This document shows positions 54,158-64,000 of a stretch of 64,000 nt of DNA, one piece after another. The notes under the pieces were generated by a model, which did no database searches, had not been told where the DNA came from, and saw nothing but the letters and a program-made list of their open reading frames with translations. Position 1 is the stretch's first letter. The number at the start of each line of letters is the position of its first letter. The stretch is from Symbiodinium natans. Its lineage: Eukaryota; Sar; Dinophyceae; Suessiales; Symbiodiniaceae. The position numbers were made by a program, and so were the translations under genes. The DNA lies in the NCBI GenBank assembly GCA_905221605.1, contig CAJNDS010000225.1:142001-206000 (forward strand), in the 5' to 3' direction.

Positions 54158-57100
54158 GATGAAGTGATCGTGAATTATGGCATGGATGTTGAAGGATTGC
54201 ACATCGTGCTTTCAGGTGCGAGCTCGGCACAGCATGTGACGCAAGCCGCAAAAAGCAACCTCTCTTAGCCCACGTGCTGGTCGAGAGGCAGCGCGCAAAT
54301 CTCCGTGCCGCAGCCGGCTGGAACCCTGAGGCAGGACATGAGGTTGACAGCCGTTTAGTGCTTTCTGACCACACGTGCAATCATGTGAAGCGAACCTTCC
54401 GATCCTGCCAGTGCCGGGCAGTACACGGGGGCGGAGGCTCTTCAGGCGCGAGATGCCCATTGACTGTTGCACGACCTTTCCACGTGCATAAGAAGGCAAT
54501 CAGCGTTTGCATTTATTCCCTTCTGCCTTCTGCCCACCACGTTGCTCAGCCTGTTCGGATGATTCTTTTGGGGGCTCGAATCTTGAAGAACTCTTCTTAG
54601 AAATAATGTTTCCTCCAAGCCTGCGGAAGGGACACCTCGTTTCCTTGGAATTTTGAGAGGTCAGTCAGAGAGGACTCGAAGGAAGGAACAGAAGAGGGGA
54701 AAGAAGGTATCGAATCGTTCCCGAAATACGAAAGAAAACCTGCGAATGGAAGGAAAGGAGGGAAGGGATGGGAAGGGAAGGGAAGGGACGGGACGGGAAG
54801 GGACGGGAAGGGATGGGAAGGGACGGGAAGGGAGGGACGGGAAGGGACGGGAAGGGATGGGAAGGGACGGGAAGGGAAGGGAAGGGGAGGAGGGAAGAAT
54901 GAGGAAGGAAATGACCCCAAACGCAACTTGTGCGGCAACGAGGACGTGCGGATAAGTGCGAAACGGTGTTAGGAGAGCCAAGGTTGTCCCTGGCCAAACG
55001 ACTGCAAATCTGCGCTAGTCCGGTTTCTACTGCAACCTTTTTCTTGTGAGGTGGGGCAGTCCCGTGCCAGCTCTCAGCTTACGGCTGGTGCAGATGCCAC
55101 ACCCTTGGTTCCAGAGTGAGGCAGTGAGGTTGCCTTTGGGCATTTGAGGTTGCCCTAGGGTGTCCTGGAAGGTTTCGGGGCACGGACAGCCGATGCCAAA
55201 AACTGAGGTCCGCACGCTGTGCGTCTCGAGAGCAAAGTACGAGGATGCTCCCCAGCTGTTGCAACAAGATTGGGGAAGGTGTAGAACGTTAGCTGTTAGC
55301 CTTGATGTAATGCTGAGTCGAGCACGGAGGATCTTAAGATGACACAGCCCAAGTTGAAGAAGGACGATCGTGTCAAGGCACAAGGGCATTTTTTAAGGGC
55401 TTCGAAGTCGCTGCAAATCACAACTTGTGCTGCGTGCTTGTGTTAAGGCCCGCAAAATGATAGGGTCGGTTTCGACTGCCCTTCAGATGACCAGAAATCG
55501 CAAGTTGGGCGCTTGCCATCTGCTGTGATCGCATGACATGATTGCTTGACTTGTTGACAAGCGCCTCAGTGCATCCAGTTCGTGCTTCTGACACTGAGGA
55601 TTTCACTGCCGCCAGACGTGCCAGGAGCCCACCGTTATAGGTTCAATCGGCATCTTGCAGTGGCAACATGCAGCAACATGTAGCTATTGAAAAGCTCTCT
55701 GGGTAGTCTTTCGAGTTCGCAATGCAGAAGAGCTGTAGTATGTGTGAGTCGATGCGAACTGGCTCATGTGTTTCTTGAGGGTTTCTTGAGGTGCCATATC
55801 ACTGGACATCGGAAGGTGCTAGACTACCAGAAAACCGACGAAGACAGGCTGTCGACAGTGAGCTTGGGTACTTGGCCACGAAGACCAACCAAGCTGTAGT
55901 GCTGGGCAAGGAACCTATTTTCCGACACTCGCATGACATCCTTTAGCAGGGTTGCCATGGGTAGCCTTATTTGCAGAGTTTTGTGTTCGGCGCGTCCCCG
56001 GCATGATGCATCCGGCGTGCGGCCTGACATGGGTTGGTTGGGCGATCATGCTGGTCAGGCAAATGATTTCCAAAGGCTTGAAGAACAACAAGATCCTCTC
56101 TGAGGCAATTTGCCCAAGCTGAAAGAAGTGGTGCCAGCGCGGCGTCTCCAGTAGGCTCTGCTTTCGCATTCTGTTGTGTTTTGGAGTCGTGGCAGAGTGG
56201 CACTCTATTCCTTTGCAGGTGGTCGGCCTCACGCAGGACCAGTGTGATCATGTTGTCAGCGCGACACACCTGATCGAGGCGAGCAGCGGAAGTTGATTCA
56301 AATCACGACCACTCGAGTCACTAGAGCTTGGTTTTGCTTTAGCAGGATGAGTCCGGAAAGCTGCGAGCAATTTATTCATATTGATTCTATGAGAGGATGA
56401 GGGGGGGCGGGGAGTAGTATGGAACGATTCACAGGAAGCCGATTGTCCCAAGCAACTTTGCTCTTTTGGCTAGCTTTCGTTGGCCTCGGCTTGCCTCCTC
56501 GTTTCTCCGATGTTCGAAAGCATTCTTGTGCCTGGAGGTTCCAAGCGGGACTTGTGTCTTCAAGTCGCACACCCAGCTCTCAGAGTTTTGATATTTTTGA
56601 GCCCTTGATGCCTCTGTGAAAGGAAAGGGGATCTTGGCACAGCGCTCTTCATCGTGCAGGAGGGGTTGCTGAAGGCTGGGCGAGGGGATCAAGTTGATCT
56701 GAAGTGCCGAATGTACCTATGATTTCGCATGGCAGGTGAACTTGGTGACGTTTGAAGTGGTGCCCGGTCCCCGGTCCCCAGGGTGCTCCGAATCTTGCCG
56801 CAGGCCACGAGAATCCGAGAACTTGTGCCCTAGCATGATACGTCACCGTTATGTGCTGAGGTTGCGAATTGGCGACACTTTCGGAGAGCTTGCCTTGCTT
56901 TACGACGAGCCTCGTACGGCGGGGTGGCAGCTAGAACAGAAGATCATGGGAGTTGTCTGTTGGGGGGGGGGGTAAACGTGATTCACTGTGTTCCAGGCCA
57001 CCATCGAAGCCACACGCGACTGCAGGCGAGATAGCTGATGGATCAGGGATTTGGGGGCAAGAGTCAGGAGGGGACGTGTTTCCTCAAAGCTGCAATCTCA

Positions 57101-59440
57101 TTTGGAAGTTTCGTGCAAGTATGCCATGGAACGTGCATGCCTTTGTCAGGACATCTGCTTGCAATCCGTAATCGGATACATGCCAGTTGGCTGATCCCCG
57201 CTCGGCGTCATGCTTTCTTCATGTTCGCATCGGAGGCTTTGGGTGCTGCCACGCACCATGTTCAAGGCAAGAGGGCATGGCAGCCAGCTGACTCCGACCG
57301 CGACGCATATGTCCCCCTTGATTCTCTTCGCCGGGTGCAGGAAATGTTGCAGAGCACAGCTGTGCTGAAGGCCAAGGAGCACCTTGGCCGAGGAGAGTCT
57401 GCTGGCCACAGCAAGAGACCTCTCATGCCATGTCGTGCCTCGCGCCTTGGTCCTTGCCCTTGAGCCTAGGTATAGCATGATGCTGCACCAAGTGCCGCTC
57501 ATCCGAGAGCAGGCTCTCTTGCACATGGGTGGGCAGAAGGCGGATAAGAGGTGTGGGCTCCGACGGGCACCGACGGGCGGCGTCAATTTGCAAGCTTTCG
57601 CCACATTCCCTTTTTCTTGAGCCGAGAGAAGAGGTGGACTTGGCACTGCTCTCGGTCCTGGCCGGAGCTCTTGAGGCCGAATGTGTTCCATGGATGCTTC
57701 CACGAGTTTCAACTACTTTGAACAGTTTCCCGGCAGCCCCGCACGGGTTTGATCAGCCCCATTTCGCATCCCGACACGCTAGCGGCCGGTAGTGGCCGGC
57801 CTGTGCTGTGCAGCTCTTCCCGAGTTGTGGCTCTCGAAGTCGGGGCGGCTTTACTGCTTGCATAGGAGACGGTGCTGGACAAAGACGAGTTTCTGTGCGT
57901 TCGGGGCCATGGACCCGGCCGCACCGTGTTCTGCGGGCTGAGGGGTCGTTGCATCTTCCTCGTGCTCGTTTCTTTGGCTCAGCGAGTGTGATGAGTGTGT
58001 CTTGGCTTCAGCTTGTCAAGGTGAGGATGAAGGTATGCTCTTCTTGATCGCCAGCGGTGAGATGCTCAGATTCTGACCAAGAAGAGCAGTTTCAAGAACC
58101 TGCCGCTTGTGCGACAGCGTCGAGGTTTCTGCTCCGTCATCGACGCCGACCCAGACGACCAATCACATGTGGCTCGCAAACTTCATGTCGCTTGCAACGT
58201 TGCTCAGTGCAACGCTCGTGCAACAAAGCATGGTTTCGCCAAACCTCCGACCAGCCTCCAAACCGCCTTTCAGCAACATCGTCTCTCTCTCTCTCTCTGT
58301 CTCTCTGTCTCTCGGTCTCTCTGTCTCTCTGTCTCTCTGTCTCTCTGTCTCTCTCTCTCTCTGTCTCTCTGTCTCTCTGTCTCTCTGTCTCTCCGTCTCT
58401 CTGTCTCTCTGTCTCTCTGTCTTTCTCTCTTTCTTTCTTTCTCTCGTTCTGTCACGGGATGATTCGTCCATGCTGTCACTTGCTCGCGTTCAGGTGAAGA
58501 AGGGCCTTCTGAAAGGCGACTGGCCACTCGGGTTGCAGTACGGAGTGATGGAGCTGGTGGTCCCTTCATTTTCTCCATGTGAGTTCCGGTGAGTGAGGAT
58601 TGGGGAGATGCAGCTGAGCGAGATGGCGCCAGCAACCAGGCTCTGATCTTGCTAGGAAGTACAAGATAGTGTTATTCTTCTCGATGGAGCTCCCTGGGGC
58701 TCCCTGGGGCTCCCTGGAGAAAACTTTCGACTCGTAGCTCAGCATCTCCACGTCCACAGCGTGCTCCCCCTACGGCACAAAAAAGAGAGCGACTGTCGTG
58801 CCACACCTTCTCTAGATCTCTTTCGGGGGGGGAACCCTTGCATTGCTCGACTTTCGCCTTGACACGAACTGATTGAGATAATGCGCGGCACATGGGAAAG
58901 ACTTGGCGCATCCGATCAGCACCGCGGAGTGGAGAACCGTGACGATCTCTGTTTGCATATTGCGCCTTCTTACACCATACTAAGTCTATATCTGTGTTGC
59001 TTGGCATGGGCATATTGCGGAGTGGCAGCTTGTTGAATGGGAAGGGCCCTTGGGATAACCTGAGTATTCAAGGAACGGAAGGGTACGCTGCGAACAGTAG
59101 GCGAGAAGAGAGGTGAGGGTACAAAGTGGCCGGGATGCCCTTACGGATGGGGGAGATGGGCGCTCTGCTTTCATGAATCGATGATGCAGCTGAAGAATTT
59201 GGATGTTGCTGTCCTTGAAGTATCCGAAGTCTGCTGACGGATCCCCGATCAATGAAACGCGTCTGGCTTGGCTTCTCAAACATTTGATCGCAAATGCCTG
59301 CCGTAAACTCTGAACCTTGCTGCCCTGGCAGGACAGTTGTGGTACAGTCAGAGAAAGCGACTGTTTTGTCGCTGGATAGCTACCACTTCGAACTGGCCCC
59401 TTACCCAGATCTGCTGCGCTTCTGTTTGCTCGGGGGTGCT
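54158..59440 (+). CDS. Multi-exon gene with cyclic-nucleotide-binding domain pieces
   Basis: Five small segments, most following an AG, read as successive parts of the cNMP-binding fold. 54158-54215 reads DEVIVNYGMDVEGLHIVLSG and is followed by GTGCGA. 55816-55867 reads VLDYQKTDEDRLSTVSLG and is followed by GTACTT. 56623 to about 56690 reads GDLGTALFIVQEGLLKAG. 56861-56913 reads LRIGDTFGELALLYDEPR and is followed by GTACGG. 59332 to about 59430 reads TVVVQSEKATVLSLDSYHFE. FGELALLY..PR is the phosphate-binding cassette signature of PKA/PKG-type domains. At least two domains are implied, as in protein kinase G or tandem-CNBD proteins. DRDAYVPLDSLRRVQEML near 57300 may be another piece. No kinase motif was found. 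Exon joins and phases are not proven, and the phase between 56913 and 59332 does not fit directly. Confidence 0.62.
54747..54893. repeat. GGGAA/GGGAC pentanucleotide repeat
   Basis: Purine-rich on the plus strand, alternating GGGAAGGGAC and GGGAAGGGAT units. It lies in a presumed intron of the candidate CNBD gene. Confidence 0.95.
58279..58446. repeat. CTCTGT/TCTCTCTG pyrimidine repeat
   Basis: About 170 bp of CTCTCTGTCT units with rare G or C substitutions, ending in TTTCTTTC. The minus strand yields an artificial RDRETERQ repeat. Confidence 0.97.
58680..58716. repeat. 10-bp (GGGCTCCCTG)n, three copies
   Basis: GAGCTCCCTG followed by GGGCTCCCTG twice and GAG. Confidence 0.85.
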
Positions 59441-62400
59441 TCATAAGCGCTGGGTAGTACAGGTATGCTGTCATCCAACTGGCAGATACTGGCAGCTGAT
59501 TGATTGTGTTGTCAGCTCGAGGTACGCCTGTCACGGCTGTTCGTTTAGCGACTCCTGCCTGCTGGGCTCAAGGTCCAAGGATCGTGCGCCACAAGATCCC
59601 ACACGCAGCAACAAGACGCATGGCCACTTAGCCGACTCTCTGCCAAGCGCAGGCTAAAGGCAGACTACGGTTAGGAGCTTCAACCTCTAGAGCTCAACTC
59701 CACCATGGCTTGGGACGAGAAGAACCGTGACGAATGGGCGAAGCAATTCCTGGAGTGCCTTGGCCCACAAAACTTTTAGGGGAGAATTTTGTGGCATAAC
59801 AGAACGCAGAAGAACCCAGGAAAACCTTCAAGGAGGCCCAGATCCCGCTGGAGGGCACGGAGGGTGCCACCATGAGTTCCATGGCCGCTCTCGGCATTGC
59901 CAAATGTCATCATGCATTGACTGCTGCAAGAGTCTGTTTCTGCTTGTTTTGTCTTCTGACAGTAGGTCGTCTACTGAACCTAGAAAACGTCCACAAGATT
60001 CTACAAGCGTGCCCGCAGGTTTCTTCCGGGTGGAGACGAAAGGTGACTGCGCGCTGGCTCTTAAAGGCCGCATCATCTGATTCATGTGTCTGCCTTAAGG
60101 GGCTGGCCCAGAACGGCTACCTTAACTACTTCAAGGTTTTCCTTGGTGTGCGCCTCTCGCGATGGCTGGTGATGAGTCTTTTCTCTGTGCAGGCGGTAAG
60201 GCCCAGCCAATATTCGAGCTCAAGATCGATTTAGTCGGGCCCTGAGCCGGCTGAAAAAACCCACTCGATCGCTCACCAAATCGGTCGGAACCGCAAGGAT
60301 TGGAAGGTGGAACAGCCCATCGAGCAACGCTGCCGCAAAAAGACTGTTAACAAAGCAAGTCACGGCAGAGAGAGAGAGAGAGAGAAAGCAAGTCTGGGCG
60401 AGGGAGGATTTTACAATCGTGAACAGTGGAAGTGATTCATTCAAACATCTCCTTCTCAATTCAACGCCCTCCTCGTAGAGAACCAAACAGCGATGCGAAG
60501 AGAGCAAACTGCAAGGCCTCAACATGCCTCAGCGAGTCAAACCATGTCAGACAGTCCAGTCATGCGACGTATTCGGTGAGGAAGGGCCGATCGATTCTGG
60601 AGGCGAAAGGCCAGATCCAGATCACAGACTTCAGCTCGGAGGACGGTTGCTGTCTTCGTGGCATTCTGAGTGCGTTGGTGCCCAGTTGCCAGGATAGTGG
60701 GGAGCCGCAGATGAAGCTCATTTGCGACAACCAGCTGCCTCCAGGCCATCTGCCGAGATGTGCTGCTTGCCCGGTATTCTTCCAGTGTGATGGCAGGTGC
60801 AACCCCCGCATTCCAGGCCTGCCGATTTCCAACCCATGTTCTATAAGATCGGAATGGCGACGAAGAGTCCAGGCATGTCTAAACGAACCAGCAAAGCCCA
60901 TACAGGCTGCGGGTCCACAGCCGGCGGCTTTACGATGCAGCACACCGAAGACTGGCTCAAGGGTTCCACAAAAGGACAAGTCATCGATCCAAGATTCCAG
61001 TACTTCAGGGTGCACATGGGCGCGCCCGAATCATGCACATCACCATTGCAGTCATACAACAACTCCCCCCGCCCAAGTCAGTGAGCCAGCAAAGGGCGGG
61101 CCAGCGCCTTGTTGCCCACATGGCGTCGTACGGCCGCCACCTCGGCCATCTGGGCCTTGTCTCCACAGGCACAGCTGCTGCCGAAGCATCGAATCGTTCC
61201 TGAAGCTTGTTGCTGTGGGCAGGCAGATTTCGTTGAAACCCTACTGGGTAGCAGGTTTGCAGAAGTTCTCGCTCTGCCGCAGGCATTGGTGCGGTTCTTT
61301 TCGTTTGCCTCTTCAACTTGGATTTGCCGTCTCTTCAACTCTGGCCGGCGGAGCAGCATATCTACATTGTCAGGCCTCAGCCCTGCTCCGTACAATCTTT
61401 CTCCTCTGAATTTCGTTTCCTTATGTCTCCCGTCCCGTGAACATGAAGCATTTTATTCACAGGCACGGCGACAAGTACAGCAGCCTCTCACCTGCATTCC
61501 GAAGCTTCTCGCTGGTTCAGACGGCCGCCGCATGGTTCTCCGTGTTTCTCTTTGGTTCTCTTTGTGCTGACCCCAAAGCAAGAACAGCTATGCCCTAGCA
61601 TCAACATTCTCTTTAGGCTACCCACCCTGCAACGGAACGGCAAGCGGCATCTGCTTTGATGCCGAGGCGGCAGCCATGCTATTCGCTTGCTTGCTTGTTC
61701 GCTTCAGGGGTGTGTTTGTGAGTGTGTGTGTGTGTGCGCTTTTGCATGCCAAGGATTTTGGCTAAGCGACTAACCCCTCAAAAAGAGCAAAAAACCCACC
61801 CCGAAGGTTGTGATATAAGAAAGTGCCATATCTGGCTCGCCCCACCTCTAAAGCCAGTGTAAGGACGATGAGGAAGTTGATGGTGGAGCCCCCCCCCGCC
61901 CTCTCCCCGCCCCGGTCGCGCGCAGCAGAAGCTCACCAACCTTGCATCCCTTTTGATGTTTTCACGCAGAATGTTAAAAGCCTTGTGCAGCACAAGTGGT
62001 TGGACTTATCGTCGGCATGGCACGCCGCACGGCTCATCTAGGGTCCAAAGCGCGCTTTTGCAAATTGTACTCCCACCCAGGACCTTCTTGCGCTTGAAAG
62101 GTTTGAATCGCTCCCCGCTTTCCTGCAAACCTTGGATGCCCTGGGTTCGTTTCGTGCATCCATTCTGTGGAAGAAATATGTGTTCCCGATTAAGACTCTT
62201 AAGATCTAGAGGAAGCGGCTGTTTACATATACACAAATGTAAAGCACATACAAGCCCTCTACATCAACAGTAACAGGGGAGAAAGAGTATCTCTTGTACT
62301 GCAAAGGACAAAAGTTTCTCATTAGACTTTAGAGGACATAATGGTCCTTTAGTATGTGGAGGACATGCCATTTCTTTTTATTCAGACATCATTAGCAGAA

Positions 62401-64000
62401 CAGAGCTTTTCCATGAATTATGTCGATCACATAGAGGGAGGCTTTTGGTGATGGTTGGCAAGTGGATTTTGTTGAGCGTTTTCTTCCCGAAAGCATTGTT
62501 GCATCAGCCTCACTACCAGTGCTGCGATGCGACTCCGGGCGCGGGGCTTGTGCAGCCAGGAGCGAAAGTTTGCATGGACCGCAACGTAGACAAGCAAGTC
62601 CCCCGACCCTGAGTGGACGAGTGGCAGGCCGGTAGCACGAACGAGTCTACTCGTGGAAAACAAGCCAGGTAGTTTACGAGACTTTCGCACCTTCACGAGT
62701 GTAAAACGTTTCGACCCCAGGCAAATTGCCTACAGGGGCCCCTTTCGTGCTCCCGCCTCGAAGGTGCCCCCCGCCCCATTTGATTGACATTGTTCCAAGA
62801 CACGCCCATGTTATTTGCGACGTTTCCGACACCACTCTATGAAAAGCCGCTTGCCAGCCCCCGGCACTCCGGACGTCCTCCGCTTAATTGCTATGTTCGT
62901 ACTGCAAAAAAAGCCTATTTCGAGGCGCGGATCTTCGGACTTAGTCCGCGCAAAAGCACGCAACCATACCCCGGGACAATTGAAAAGCCGGTCGAGTGCG
63001 CTTAGGAGATATGTTTTCTGCGGGTCTTGGATCCCCCGAGGCGACGCGAAGTCGGTGCCTGTACTGCCAGCGAGCCAGCACCTCGTAGGGGTGAGTGTCA
63101 TTCCTCGCTTTCGAAAGATCCGTCGTCGTTATTATCAAACATGTTTTGGATGGGGTTGGCCTAGCCTTGTCGGGGCCCGGATGTAACTATCTCCGTGGTA
63201 CGTTTTTCTGCAATTTTGTGCCGTAAACAATGTGTTGCATGCTCATTGGTGGCGGCACCTGTATGCGCCACTGCGCTTTTGGTGGTTTTCGTCTGTTATC
63301 GATGTCTCCACTACCCCCAGCTCGCGACCCAAACCTAAAGGCCTCAAGCCCGTGTGACTTCGTCATGTCTTTGCGCATGCAAAGCTCAAACAAGCTTTTG
63401 TTCAGAGGCCTCCCTGACAATGATCTGATAGATCTTAACGGACAGCCAGTCCCGAAACGCTGCAAGAGGGGCTGAAGGGCTCGTGGACGAAAAGCATCGG
63501 GCATGGATGTATTGAACATGTTGCCAGACACAGAACTATCGACATACGTTCTCAATCACCATGTCCTTATTGCGCCTTGGCATGTGCCACGTGCCCCACA
63601 ACCAGATACAGAACATTGACTTCATCGTTGGAAAGTCCCCTGTGCGTGTTCATTGCTGCACAGGTGATGGGCAACAACCCACCACTCACTCCCTGTGGCC
63701 GGCAGCAAGCAAGACACACGGCGGAGCCTGTGCCAAACACAACGTGCAAGTGCAAATTGAATCATCGATTTGGCAGTTGCACTTGATGTTCAACCTTCAA
63801 AAGCACCCGTGAGCAACAACATCCTTGCTGGTGGCACAAGGACTGGTTACTTCAGCATGCGCAGATCGATCATGTTGTGGTCTCACCGTTCACCCGGACC
63901 TTGCAAACGGCGCTGCCCTTGGCGGAGGCGGCTGTTCCCGAGCAGTCTGAGGTCGCATTCAGGTTGCGTTGAAAAATGCGGACGACCCTTTCTCGTCTCG
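59441..64000. other. Unassigned DNA to window end
   Basis: No domain is recognised on either strand. An ATG-started stretch MAWDEKNRDEWAKQFLECLG at 59705-59764 looks protein-like but stops four codons later. Short (AG)n at 60368-60388 and (GT)n at 61707-61736 are present. The longest openings (60426-61409 plus, 59 bp to 980 bp) lack motifs. Confidence 0.4.

Noticed and set aside
58109-58635. Leu/Ser/Cys-rich and Arg/Asp/Glu-rich proteins
   Set aside because: Translated CTCTGT repeat on either strand.
62811-63186. Overlapping 96-123-codon frames on both strands
   Set aside because: No recognisable domain. Overlap on opposite strands indicates chance openness.

Overview
This window looks like a gene-poor, repeat-dominated stretch of nuclear DNA from a microbial eukaryote. 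A dinoflagellate is the best guess. The reasons are the GC-rich LINE proteins, the Copia polyproteins with an LPGQRDGS-type motif, very small candidate exons in kilobases of non-coding DNA, and many young tandem arrays. From memory, protein families of this kind are abundant in dinoflagellate genomes. No search was run, so the taxon is an inference. No bacterial operons, rRNA, tRNA or CRISPR were found.

Layout. 1-7440: LINE fragments in both orientations, including a 5'-truncated plus-strand LINE inserted into the reverse transcriptase (RT) gene of a minus-strand LINE (1289-2225). 7441-15710: mostly unassigned DNA, two minisatellites (10438-11033), a minus-strand fragment with a complete ubiquitin-specific-protease-like triad (11686-13150), and an 8-bp and a 14-bp repeat. 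15711-26352: a decayed minus-strand Copia element split by a second, structurally complete Copia element (17747-25315). The inner element has identical 155-bp TG...CA LTRs, a GTCTT target duplication, a candidate tRNA primer site and a polypurine tract. Its gag is open, but pol carries stops and frameshifts. 26353-28900: duplicated non-coding segments. 28905-34014: a third Copia element on the plus strand without gag, broken at four or more points. 34890-37460: very long GTA-type microsatellites. 36610-37890: 61-bp and roughly 90-107-bp tandem repeats. 40500-47590: a LINE graveyard containing a 2-kb LINE insertion (42770-44757) with a 67-base poly(A) tail and a 10-bp target duplication. 47589-64000: low repeat density. 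Five small plus-strand segments between 54158 and about 59440 read as pieces of cyclic-nucleotide-binding domains, and this is the only candidate host gene recognised.

Recurring themes. Six to seven LINE 3' ends share a short signature just before the poly(A). Two divergent Copia lineages share unusual additions: a SAP-like segment between protease and integrase, and a C-terminal extension with membrane segments and a small Cys/His module. Together they suggest a lineage-specific Copia architecture.
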